Source of the DNA: Alphaproteobacteria bacterium
Lineage (GTDB): Bacteria; Pseudomonadota; Alphaproteobacteria; Micropepsales; Micropepsaceae
Direction of reading: 5' to 3'
DNA length: 64,000 nucleotides
Assembly: GCA_020852655.1 (NCBI GenBank)
Contig: JADZAI010000009.1
Coordinates: forward strand, 1 to 64,000
Each line of letters starts with the position of its first letter. Positions within the stretch are counted from its first letter, which is position 1. Below, piece by piece: positions 17,394 to 25,039 of the stretch. The notes below the pieces were generated by a model that was not told the DNA's origin, did no database searches, and was given only the letters and a program-made list of their open reading frames with translations. The position numbers were made by a program, and so were the translations under genes.

Positions 17394-17948
17394 TCAAATC
17401 CGCTGTCCGGCGATCTTGCGGCGGAGGGTTTCCGCCTGGGTCCGGATTTCGCCGAGCGAGGGATTGATTTTGAGCGCCGCGTCGAAGGCGGCGAGCGCCG
17501 CCTTGGCGTTGCCGAGGCCCATCATGATCTGGCCGAGGCCGGCGAGCGCCGCGAAATGGCGCGGCTCCAGCGCCAGGGCGTGCTCGATATCCTTGATCGC
17601 CGCGTCGGTCTCCTCGCGCATGACGCGGAGCGTGGCGCGGGTCGCCCAGCCTTCGGCGAAATCGGGATCGAGGGCGATCAGCGTGTCGAGCAGGGTGAGC
17701 GCGGTGTCGAGATCGCCCGCCTCGGCGACGCTGGAGCTGCGGTCGAGCAGCAGCGCGGTGGTCGGGCTCTTCGCCTCGTTCCAGATGCGCCAGATCTCCT
17801 CCTCGATCGGCGTCGCGGCCCGCTCCGACTTGGTTTCGGAGAGCGCCTTGAAGAGCTCGTCGAGGCGCGGGTCTTTCTGGTCGGCCAAAGCGGGCGGCAC
17901 GACGGCGCAGGCGGCGAGCAGAAGGGCGGCGATACGCATGGTAGCCAT
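17394..17948 (-). CDS. Exported tetratricopeptide repeat protein, 184 aa
   Basis: A signal peptide (MRIAALLLAACAVVPPALA) precedes about three TPR units between residues 65 and 170, with the classic A-x-x-x-G/L-x-x-A spacing (for example AALAGLGQIMMGLGNAKAALAAFDAALKINP shortened here). Two ATGs three codons apart could start it; the upstream one is marked. TPR proteins of this kind scaffold protein contacts in the periplasm. The gene follows glcF by 26 bases on the same strand and may be co-transcribed with it, though a link to glycolate is not evident. Confidence 0.8.
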   Translation of the reverse strand: MATMRIAALLLAACAVVPPALADQKDPRLDELFKALSETKSERAATPIEEEIWRIWNEAKSPTTALLLDRSSSVAEAGDLDTALTLLDTLIALDPDFAEGWATRATLRVMREETDAAIKDIEHALALEPRHFAALAGLGQIMMGLGNAKAALAAFDAALKINPSLGEIRTQAETLRRKIAGQRI

Positions 17949-17974
17949 GGCCCTAGCGTAAGGCCGGGGCGAAT

Positions 17975-19264
17975 TCATGGCAAAGGCGAAAGCCGCTCGG
18001 GCTTCGGGCCGCCGGAAGCCCAGTCGAGCAGTTCGACCGTGTGGAGCATCGCCACCCCGGCGACGGCACGCAGATGTTCGAGGCAGCCGATATTGCCGGA
18101 GACGATCACCTGCGGCGCGCGCTCGGTGAGCGCCGCCATCTTGCGGGACCGCAATTCGCCGGACATTTCGGGCTGGAGCAGGCTGTAATGGCCGGCCGAG
18201 CCGCAGCACAGATGCCCGTCGCGGACGGGGACGAGCGCGAAGCCGGCCTCGGCCAGCAGGCGTTCCGAGAGGCCCGACAGGCGCTGGCCGTGCTGCATCG
18301 AGCAGGCGGCGTGATAGGCGACGCGGAGCTCTTCCGGCGCCTTGCCGGCATAGCCGAGTTCGGCCAGCACCTCGGTCACGTCGCGCACCAGCGGCGCGAG
18401 CTTCCTGGTGCGGAAGGCGTAGCCGGGGTCGCGGCCGAGGAGGTGGCCGTAATCCTTGAGCTGCGCCCCGCAGCCGGAGGCGGTCGAGACGATGCGGTCG
18501 ACGCCCGCGCCTTCGTGCAGCTTCCACCAGGCCGAGACATTGGCACGGGCGTAGCGCTTCGCGGAGGCTTCGAGGCCGAGGTGATGGTTCAGCGCGCCGC
18601 AGCAGCCGCCGCCTTTGGTCACCACGACCTCGGCGCCGAAGCGGGTAAGCAGGCGGATGGCGGCGTGGTCGATCGCCGGGTCGAGCACCTGCTGGACGCA
18701 ACCGCGATGCAGCGCGACGCGCAGCTTGCGCTGGCCTTCGGCGGGGTAGGTCGCCGGCTTGGGCGGCGTCTCCGTGGGGGCGCGGGCGGGGGCCAGGGCC
18801 GCCATGCGCTGGAACGGCCCCGGCAGCGCCCAGCCGAGAGGCCCGGCCAGCGGCGCCAGCCGCGCCGCCCAGCGGAAGAGGCGCGGGCGCGGCAGCACGG
18901 CGGCGAGGAAGCTGCGGAACCAGCGCTCGTCGCGCGGGCGCGTGTAGTGCTCGGCGATGTGGCTGCGGGCGCGGTCGACAAGGCGGGCATAGTCGACGCT
19001 GGACGGGCATGTCGTGCGGCAGGAGAGGCACGAGAGGCAGCGGTCGACATGGCGGACGGTGACCTCGGACGGCGCCCCGCCCTTCTCCAGCATCGCCTGC
19101 ATGAGCTGGATGCGGCCGCGCGGCCCGTCGCGCTCGTCGGCGAGGATCTGGAAGGTCGGGCAGGTCGCGTTGCACATGCCGCAATGCACGCAGGACCGCA
19201 CCGCACCCGCCGCCTCGGCCATGCCGGGACGGGCGAGCTGGGTTTCGGAGAAATTCGTCCGCAT
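17975..19264 (-). CDS. glcF: Glycolate oxidase iron-sulfur subunit GlcF
   Basis: A 429-residue electron-transfer subunit with two [4Fe-4S] sites: Cys25/28/31/35 in CVHCGMCNATCP and Cys76/79/82/86 in CLSCLSCRTTCP. Two CCG domains follow (GGGCCGALNHH and HLCCGSAGHYS), which in this family bind a further cluster or quinone-side cofactor. It passes electrons from the flavin subunits GlcD and GlcE to the membrane quinone pool. It is the third gene of glcD-glcE-glcF, separated from glcE by 93 bases that hold a small repeat element. Confidence 0.94.
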   Translation of the reverse strand: MRTNFSETQLARPGMAEAAGAVRSCVHCGMCNATCPTFQILADERDGPRGRIQLMQAMLEKGGAPSEVTVRHVDRCLSCLSCRTTCPSSVDYARLVDRARSHIAEHYTRPRDERWFRSFLAAVLPRPRLFRWAARLAPLAGPLGWALPGPFQRMAALAPARAPTETPPKPATYPAEGQRKLRVALHRGCVQQVLDPAIDHAAIRLLTRFGAEVVVTKGGGCCGALNHHLGLEASAKRYARANVSAWWKLHEGAGVDRIVSTASGCGAQLKDYGHLLGRDPGYAFRTRKLAPLVRDVTEVLAELGYAGKAPEELRVAYHAACSMQHGQRLSGLSERLLAEAGFALVPVRDGHLCCGSAGHYSLLQPEMSGELRSRKMAALTERAPQVIVSGNIGCLEHLRAVAGVAMLHTVELLDWASGGPKPERLSPLP

Positions 19265-19312
19265 ACGGAGCTAGCGGCGGGAGGGAGGAATCATCCCCTC
19301 CAGCATATATCG

Positions 19313-19351
19313 TGTCATCCTCCGGCCGCGAAGCGGACCTGGGAATGACAG
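19313..19351. repeat. Short TGTCAT/ATGACA element in the glcE-glcF gap
   Basis: TGTCATCCTCCGGCCGCG at one end and GGGAATGACAG at the other, with an internal CCGC/GCGG stem. It shares the ends of the dispersed palindromic repeat and would form a hairpin in the glc transcript. Confidence 0.65.
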
Positions 19352-19357
19352 AAGGCG

Positions 19358-20557
19358 TTAGACGCCCTCGTACATGCGGCCGGGGTTGAAGACCTGCTCG
19401 GGGTCGAAGGCGGATTTCACTTCGCGGGTGAGGCGGGCGAGGACTTCGTCCTGGGGCTGGAAGACGCCGTGCGCGGCGCGCTGGCCTTCGCCGGCGCGGA
19501 AGAGCGCGGTCTGGGCGTTGTGGCGGGCGGCGACCGAGCGCACCAGATTGGCGTGCGCATGCGGCGCGTCGTCGAGCACGACGAAAAGCTGGCCGCCGGC
19601 CTGGTCGTACTGGACGGCGTTGGGGCCGATCTCGCCGGCGATCGCCGCGGCGGCGAAGGGCGGCGCCAGGATGCGCCAGACGACGCCCGGCTCGCGCGCC
19701 ACGAGGTCGAGCGCCCCGACACGGCGCCAGAAATCATGGCTGACATTGTCGCCGAGGCGGCGCGCGCCGGCCCGGCGGAAGCGCTCCATCATCGCCGCGA
19801 CGCGTTCCTCGACGGCTTCCCTGGCGCCCTCGAAGCGGATCGCGGTGAGGCCCTCCGCGATGCCCAGCGCGCCTTCGAGATGGCGCGCCAGCTCGCCCGA
19901 GAGATGGGCGAGGCCGGTGGCCTCCAGCGGCTCGCCGGCGATGGCCCGCAGCGTGCGCAGGCCCTCCGGCGCGGTGAGGCCGCGCAGCACGATGGTGTCC
20001 TCGCGCTCGGGCGCCGGCAGGACCTTCAGCGTCACGTCGATCAGCGGACCCAGCGTGCCGAACGAGCCGCACATGAGTTTCGGCAGGTCGTAGCCGGTGA
20101 CGTTCTTCACCACCGCCCCGCCCGCCTTGTAGCTCTCGCCGAAGCCGTTGACGGCGGTGAAGCCGAGCAGCGCGTCGCGCGGTCCGCCCGCCTTGAAGCG
20201 CCGCGGGCCCGAGACGTCGGCGGCCAGCACGCCGCCGATCGTGCCGCGCCGGTCGGGGGCGCCGAAGAACGGCCCCCAGTCGGGCGGCTCGAACGGGAGC
20301 ATCTGCCGGTGCTCGCGCAGCATCATCTCGATGTCGATGAGCGGCGTGCCCGCCTTGACGCGGAGGATCAGCTCTTCCGGCTCGTAGCGTATGGTGCCGG
20401 CGATGCGCGAGATGTCGAGCATGCGGCCCGCATCGACCGGACGGCCGAGCGATTTCTTGGTGTCGCGGCCGCGGATCGCCAGCTTCTCGCCGTCCGCGAT
20501 GGCAGCCTTCACGGCTTCTGCCGCTTCCACGGCGCTATAGACCCAGACGACGCTCAT
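19358..20557 (-). CDS. glcE: Glycolate oxidase FAD-binding subunit GlcE
   Basis: A 399-residue PCMH-type FAD protein, shorter and more divergent than GlcD as usual. Visible are the ISRIAGTIRYEPEEL segment, TIGGVLAADVSGPRRF, GGAVVKNVTGYDLPKLMCGSFGTLG (all GlcE hallmarks; the last is quoted in parts) and the C-terminal DPEQVFNPGRM. It forms the glycolate dehydrogenase complex with GlcD and GlcF, oxidising glycolate to glyoxylate. The start ATG overlaps the glcD stop in an ATGA arrangement, so translation is coupled. Confidence 0.93.
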   Translation of the reverse strand: MSVVWVYSAVEAAEAVKAAIADGEKLAIRGRDTKKSLGRPVDAGRMLDISRIAGTIRYEPEELILRVKAGTPLIDIEMMLREHRQMLPFEPPDWGPFFGAPDRRGTIGGVLAADVSGPRRFKAGGPRDALLGFTAVNGFGESYKAGGAVVKNVTGYDLPKLMCGSFGTLGPLIDVTLKVLPAPEREDTIVLRGLTAPEGLRTLRAIAGEPLEATGLAHLSGELARHLEGALGIAEGLTAIRFEGAREAVEERVAAMMERFRRAGARRLGDNVSHDFWRRVGALDLVAREPGVVWRILAPPFAAAAIAGEIGPNAVQYDQAGGQLFVVLDDAPHAHANLVRSVAARHNAQTALFRAGEGQRAAHGVFQPQDEVLARLTREVKSAFDPEQVFNPGRMYEGV

Positions 20558-22038
20558 AGACGCGGCAAATCCGCCCGGCGGAATGCGCCGCCATGGACAT
20601 GCACGCGGCCGAGCTCGGCGCAGGCATGGAGGTGCGGAAACACCTTGCCCGGATTCAACCGGTGCGAGGGGTCGAAGGCGCATTTCACGCGCAACTGCTG
20701 CGCCAGGTCTTCTTCGGCGAACATCACCGGCATCAAATCGCGTTTCTCGATACCGACGCCATGTTCGCCGGTCAGGACGCCGCCACATTCGACGCAGAGA
20801 GTAAGGATGTCGTTACCAAACGATTCAGCACGTTCCAGATCGCCCGGCTTCATCACGTCGTAGAGGATGAGCGGGTGGAGATTGCCGTCGCCGGCGTGGA
20901 ACACGTTGGCGACGGGCAGGCCGTAGATCCGCGAAAGTTCCCCGATGCGGTTGAGGACGCGCGGCAATTCACGGCGCGGGATCGTGCCGTCCATGCAGAG
21001 CATGTCGGGGGCGATGCGGCCGGTCGCCGGGAAGGCGGCCTTGCGCCCGGCCCAGATGGCGAGGCGCTCGGCTTCGCTGGTGCTGGCGTGGCACGAGGTG
21101 GCGCCGCAGTCGGTCGCGATGCGCTCCACCCGGGCGATGAGCGCGGTAACCTCGGCCGCCGTGCCGTCGAGCTCGGCGATCAGGCAGGCCTCGGCATCGG
21201 GATAGCCGGGGCGGCAATAGGCCTCGACCGCCTCGACCGTGAGGCGGTCCATCAGTTCCATGCCGGCCGGGATGATGCCGGCGGCGATGACGGCGGCGAC
21301 GCAGGCCCCGGCCGATTCGATCGACGGAAAGCCGAGCAGCAGCGCCCGGGCGACCGGCGGGCGCGGCAGGATGCGGACCGTCACCTCGGTGACGACGCCG
21401 AGCAGGCCCTCCGACCCGGTGACGAGGCCGAGCAGGTCATAGCCCGACGGCGCGCCCGCCTTGCCGCCGATCCGGGCGATGTCGCCGTCGATGAGCGCGA
21501 TCTCGACGCCCAGCAGATTGTTGGTGGTGATGCCGTATTTGAGGCAGTGGATGCCGCCCGAATTCTCCGCGACGTTGCCGCCGATCGAGCAGGCGAGCTG
21601 GCTGGAGGGATCGGGCGCGTAATAGAAGCCGCGGTCCTCCACCGCCTTGGTGATCGCCAGATTGGTGACGCCGGGCTGCACCACGGCGCAGCGATTCTCG
21701 TAGTCGATCTCGAGGATGCGGTTGAGCCGGGAGGTGACGAGCAGAATGCCGTCGCCGAGCGGGATCGAACCGCCCGAGAGCGAGGTGCCGGCACCGCGCG
21801 GCACGACGTTGACGCCTTGGTCGCGGCAGAAGCGCAGGATGCGCGCGACCTCGCCGGTATCGGCGGGCAGCACCGCGGCGAGCGGCTTCTGGCGGACGGC
21901 GGTGAGTGCATCGCAGTCATAGACGCCGAGGCTGTCGTCGTCGGCGATGACGCTGTCCGGCGGGACGATTTCGCGCAGGCCCGCGACGATATCGCTGCGG
22001 CGGGCGACGATGCTCAGATCTGGCGCGGGCAGGTGCAT
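20554..22038 (-). CDS. glcD: Glycolate oxidase subunit GlcD
   Basis: A 494-residue flavoprotein, the catalytic subunit of glycolate dehydrogenase. The FAD-binding motif PRGAGTSLSGG lies at residues 80-90; further hallmarks are NVAENSGGIHCLKYG, VTGSEGLLGV, FHAGDGNLHP and GEHGVGIEK near the C-terminus, which carry residues that contact the flavin and substrate carboxylate. It is the first gene of the glc operon. The ATG has no visible Shine-Dalgarno sequence: only eight bases separate it from the stem of a strong hairpin that ends the rpmJ unit. Confidence 0.95.
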   Translation of the reverse strand: MHLPAPDLSIVARRSDIVAGLREIVPPDSVIADDDSLGVYDCDALTAVRQKPLAAVLPADTGEVARILRFCRDQGVNVVPRGAGTSLSGGSIPLGDGILLVTSRLNRILEIDYENRCAVVQPGVTNLAITKAVEDRGFYYAPDPSSQLACSIGGNVAENSGGIHCLKYGITTNNLLGVEIALIDGDIARIGGKAGAPSGYDLLGLVTGSEGLLGVVTEVTVRILPRPPVARALLLGFPSIESAGACVAAVIAAGIIPAGMELMDRLTVEAVEAYCRPGYPDAEACLIAELDGTAAEVTALIARVERIATDCGATSCHASTSEAERLAIWAGRKAAFPATGRIAPDMLCMDGTIPRRELPRVLNRIGELSRIYGLPVANVFHAGDGNLHPLILYDVMKPGDLERAESFGNDILTLCVECGGVLTGEHGVGIEKRDLMPVMFAEEDLAQQLRVKCAFDPSHRLNPGKVFPHLHACAELGRVHVHGGAFRRADLPRL

Positions 22039-22045
22039 GAATCAA

Positions 22046-22072
22046 AATGGCGGCGAGAGGCTCGCCGCCATT
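22046..22072 (-). terminator. Strong hairpin terminator after rpmJ
   Basis: A perfect 12-bp stem AATGGCGGCGAG/CTCGCCGCCATT with a three-base loop, followed on the minus strand by TTTTG. This is the best intrinsic terminator in the window and serves rpmJ. It ends only eight bases before the glcD start codon. Confidence 0.8.
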
Positions 22073-22095
22073 CTAGTTCGGTCTGTGCCCGAGGG

Positions 22096-22221
22096 TCAGC
22101 CCTGACGCGCCTTGAAGCGCGGGTTCTTCTTGTTGATGACGTAGACGCGGCCCTTGCGGCGGACGACGCGGCAATTCTTGTCGCGCGCCTTGAGCGACTT
22201 GAGCGAGTTGCGAACCTTCAT
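22096..22221 (-). CDS. rpmJ: 50S ribosomal protein L36
   Basis: A 41-residue basic protein, [16 protein letters not shown]... ending [10 protein letters not shown]. This is the longer L36 form, in which only one of the four zinc-binding cysteines (Cys17) remains, the form common in alphaproteobacteria where L36 does not bind zinc. The stand-alone location outside the ribosomal operons is also usual for this class. A strong terminator hairpin follows. Confidence 0.95.
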   Translation of the reverse strand: MKVRNSLKSLKARDKNCRVVRRKGRVYVINKKNPRFKARQG

Positions 22222-22332
22222 GGGGCCTGCCCTTCGTGGTTGGATCGGGCCCCAGGAGCCCAAAGCCTGAATTTGAGGGCGCAGCGTTTACCCGCGCAGG
22301 GCATGGAAGTCAACGCGCGACGCGGTCCAAAA

Positions 22333-22668
22333 TCAGCCCAGAATCTGGCCAATAACCCGCTTCAGCGCCGCTTCGTCAGGCGAGGCAAGCCGGCCCAACA
22401 TGCGAATGACCAGAGATTGCTCGATTGTCGTGAAGATCGGCTTGACGGCTGAAGGCTTGAGAAGTCCAGCGCCCTTCCAGTCAGCAACCCACGTTTCACC
22501 AAGCGAGGCGCTCGGCCGCATCTGCGAAGTGACCGCCATGAGTACGACATCCGCCTTGGCGACATTGTAGGCACGGCTGGAAACAACGACGGCAGGTCGC
22601 TTCTTGGACGCGGTTTGATCGGTAAACGGAAAGGGAACGAGGACGATGTCGCCAAACTCAAAGGGCAT
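22333..22668 (-). CDS. PemK/MazF-type toxin, 111 aa
   Basis: Begins MPFEFGDIVLVPFPFTDQ with the basic stretch KKRPAVVVSS, the standard start of PemK/MazF endoribonucleases (GDIVLVPFPF...KRPAVV). The later DVVLMAVTSQ strand and IRMLGRLA segment also match. These toxins cut mRNA when the antitoxin is lost. Its start codon lies 11 bases inside the upstream antitoxin gene, which is the usual coupled arrangement. Full length and intact by eye. Confidence 0.85.
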   Translation of the reverse strand: MPFEFGDIVLVPFPFTDQTASKKRPAVVVSSRAYNVAKADVVLMAVTSQMRPSASLGETWVADWKGAGLLKPSAVKPIFTTIEQSLVIRMLGRLASPDEAALKRVIGQILG

Positions 22669-22855
22669 CGTAGGCGTCGTCGTCGGGGTTTCCCCAAACG
22701 GCTGCGAAGGCCGGGGCGCTTGCTTCCGCAAAGCCTTTGGCGAGCGCGCGATCCTGGCTCCGCGCAACGAGGAAATCGATAAAGTCCTCGACTTCGTCTA
22801 TCCGGTCTTCCGGCAGTGCCTTGATCTTTTCGATGAGCGAGACCGACCTCGCCAT
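22658..22855 (-). CDS. Antitoxin of the PemK-type pair (DUF2281-like), 65 aa
   Basis: A short acidic protein with the motif LIEKIKALPEDRIDEVEDFIDFL near residues 8-30, as in DUF2281 and related antitoxins where E-K-I-x-x-L-P is followed by an acidic helix. The C-terminal part (AFAAVWGNPDDDAYDAL) is acidic and probably disordered, suited to wrapping around the toxin. It overlaps the toxin gene by 11 bases. I chose the ATG giving MARSVSL, which follows an AAGGAACTCCT-like sequence on the opposite strand reading as AGGAG...; upstream in-frame ATG would add 22 residues without family match. Confidence 0.78.
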   Translation of the reverse strand: MARSVSLIEKIKALPEDRIDEVEDFIDFLVARSQDRALAKGFAEASAPAFAAVWGNPDDDAYDAL

Positions 22856-22944
22856 AAGGAACTCCTGAAATTGGCTGATCCCTTGACGCTTGATCCTACC
22901 GGATACCCCACGCGACACCAAATCCGCCTAACGCCGGCCCAGCC

Positions 22945-23496
22945 ATGATTCGCCTCGCCCTTGCCGAAGACGCCGCGGCCATTCAGGCCATTTATGCGCC
23001 GAACGTGGAGAAAACCGCGATTTCCTTCGAGACCGAGGTGCCGTCGGTTGCGGAGATGGCGGCACGGATCGGCAAGACGCTGCCGCACTGGCCGTGGCTG
23101 GTGGACGAGAAGGACGGGGCGATCCGGGGCTATGTCTATGCCGGCCAGCATCGCACCCGCGCCGCCTATCGCTGGAGCGTCGACACGACGGCTTACGTAG
23201 CGGAATACGCGCAGGGCCAAGGGGTCGGCAAGCGGCTCTACCAGGTGCTTTTCGAGCTGCTGCGCGCCCAGGGCTATACTCGGGCCTTTGCCGGCATCAC
23301 CGAGCCCAACGCGGCGAGCCAGGCCCTGCACCGGTCGGCCGGCTTCGTCCCGGTCGGCGTCTACGGCCAAGTCGGCTACAAGCTGGGCGCCTGGCACGAT
23401 GTCGGCTGGTGGCAGCTCGACCTCGGGTCGCCGCCGGGCATCCCGCCGGAGCCGGTACCGCTCGATGCGCTGAACCTGCCCGAGGCCTGGGTCTGA
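22945..23496 (+). CDS. GNAT N-acetyltransferase, phosphinothricin-acetyltransferase type
   Basis: A 183-residue enzyme of the Pat/Bar group. It starts MIRLALAEDAAAIQAIYAPNV, includes VSTEFETEVPS-like (ISFETEVPS), GYVYAGQHRTRAAYRWSVDTTAYV, the acetyl-CoA loop QGQGVGKRLY and the late motif ITEPNAASQALHRSAGF. Members acetylate phosphinothricin, methionine sulfoximine or other amino-acid-like amines; the natural substrate here is unknown. It is single, on the plus strand, divergent from the toxin-antitoxin pair. Confidence 0.88.
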   Translation: MIRLALAEDAAAIQAIYAPNVEKTAISFETEVPSVAEMAARIGKTLPHWPWLVDEKDGAIRGYVYAGQHRTRAAYRWSVDTTAYVAEYAQGQGVGKRLYQVLFELLRAQGYTRAFAGITEPNAASQALHRSAGFVPVGVYGQVGYKLGAWHDVGWWQLDLGSPPGIPPEPVPLDALNLPEAWV

Positions 23497-23529
23497 CCGC
23501 CCGATTCACCTGCCGTTAAGGATGATTGC

Positions 23530-23745
23530 GTGATCGAACTGGAGTGGTGGCCGACCCTGATCGTGCTGAGCGTTGCCGCCGCGATCCTGCTGTGGTCGCG
23601 TCAGGTTTCGCTGCGCCCGCCCGACCCCAACCGGCCGCGCCTGCTCAATCACGGCGCCGTGCAACTGTTCGCGCTGATTCTTGCGGTCCTGATGCTCGTG
23701 CATGTCGTGACGCTGATTGCCGGACGCCCAATCACCGGACGATGA
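23530..23745 (+). CDS. Small two-helix membrane protein, 71 aa
   Basis: A GTG start gives an initial segment MIELEWWPTLIVLSVAAAILLW that is one membrane helix, a basic proline-rich loop (RPPDPNRPR) and a second helix of about 22 residues. I do not recognise a family, but similar small proteins sit beside lytic transglycosylase genes in some alphaproteobacteria by memory. The gap to the following transglycosylase is ten bases, so the two are probably one transcript. Confidence 0.68.
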   Translation: MIELEWWPTLIVLSVAAAILLWSRQVSLRPPDPNRPRLLNHGAVQLFALILAVLMLVHVVTLIAGRPITGR

Positions 23746-23755
23746 GGACCTGAAG

Positions 23756-25039
23756 ATGCGCCTGCTCGCCCTGCCCTTGCTGCTGCTCCTCGGCGCCTGC
23801 GCTTCGACGCCGGTTGCGCCGCCTGTGCCGGAATCGGAGGCCTCGCGGCCCCTGCCGTCGCAGAGCCCCGCCTTCCCGAGCGGCGCTTCCATCGCCAATC
23901 CAACCGAATCGGGCTTCCAGGCCTATCTGGAGGATCTGGGGGCGCGCGCGAGGGCGCAGGGCATCTCGGACGCGACCTGGCAGCGCACCATGCGCGGCGT
24001 GCATCTCAACATGAAGTCGATCAGCCTCTCCGGCGGCGCTTCGGGCGGCATGGGCCGCATCTCGAAATATCTGGAGCGGGTGACGCCGGCGCAGATCCAG
24101 CGCGGCCAGGCCAGGATGGCCGAGAACGCCGCGCTGCTGCGCAGGGTCGAGCGCGAGACGGGCGTCGATCCCGCTGCGATCGCCTCGATCTGGGGCAACG
24201 AGACGAGCTACGGCAGTGTGCTCGGCACCTTCTATGTGCCCGAGGCGCTGGCGAGCCTCGCCTATGAGGGCCGCCGGCGCGCCTTCTTCGAGGCCGAGCT
24301 GATGGCGTCGCTGCAATTGATGCAGCGCGGGCTGATCACCCGCGAGGAACTGGTCGGCTCCTATGCCGGGGCGCTGGGCCAGGTGCAGTTCATGCCCTCC
24401 AACATCCTGAAGCTGGGCGTCGACGGCGACGGCGACGGCGAGCGCGACATCCGCAACTCGCTGGCCGATGCCTTTGCGAGCTGCGCCAATTATCTGAAGG
24501 CGCATGGCTGGCGGCCCGGACAGCCCTGGCTCGCGGAAGCACGTCTGCCGTCCGGCTTCCGCTGGGAGACCGCCGGACCCGACATCACCAAGAGCGCGGC
24601 CGAGTGGGACGCGATGGGCGTGCGCACGGTGAGCGGCGCGAAGCTGTCGTCGCTGGTGCCGGCAGGGGCGCCGGTGTCGATCCTGCTGCCGATGGGCTAT
24701 CGCGGCATCGCGCTGATCGCCTTCGAGAATTACCGGCGCTTCCTCGACTACAACCCCTCGCAGTCCTATGCGGTCGCGGTCGGCCACTGGGCCAACCGGC
24801 TGAAGGGCGGCGGCAGCTTTGCCGGGTCGTGGCCGGAGAGCGGCGGCATGACGGCGAGCGATCTGGAGGATCTGCAATCCGCCCTCCAGCGGCTCGGCTA
24901 TGACCTCAAGCCCGACGGCCGCTACGGCGACCGGACGCGCGCCGCCATCCGCGCCTATCAGGTGAGCCGGGGCCTGCCCGCCGACGGCTACCCCACGCCG
25001 GCCCTGCTCCAGCGCCTGCGGGCCGAGGGGGTGTCGTGA
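23756..25039 (+). CDS. Lytic murein transglycosylase, MltB type, lipoprotein
   Basis: A 427-residue peptidoglycan-cleaving enzyme. The signal peptide ends in the lipobox LLGAC, so the mature protein is lipid-anchored in the outer membrane or inner membrane. The SLT_2 catalytic domain spans about residues 50-345 with the glutamate in GNETSYG, and YAGALGQVQFMPS and DGDGDGERD loops. A C-terminal peptidoglycan-binding domain (LQRLGYDLKPDGRYGDRTRAAIRAYQ split here) occupies about 365-425. The next gene is a paralogue that overlaps its stop codon. Confidence 0.92.
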   Translation: MRLLALPLLLLLGACASTPVAPPVPESEASRPLPSQSPAFPSGASIANPTESGFQAYLEDLGARARAQGISDATWQRTMRGVHLNMKSISLSGGASGGMGRISKYLERVTPAQIQRGQARMAENAALLRRVERETGVDPAAIASIWGNETSYGSVLGTFYVPEALASLAYEGRRRAFFEAELMASLQLMQRGLITREELVGSYAGALGQVQFMPSNILKLGVDGDGDGERDIRNSLADAFASCANYLKAHGWRPGQPWLAEARLPSGFRWETAGPDITKSAAEWDAMGVRTVSGAKLSSLVPAGAPVSILLPMGYRGIALIAFENYRRFLDYNPSQSYAVAVGHWANRLKGGGSFAGSWPESGGMTASDLEDLQSALQRLGYDLKPDGRYGDRTRAAIRAYQVSRGLPADGYPTPALLQRLRAEGVS

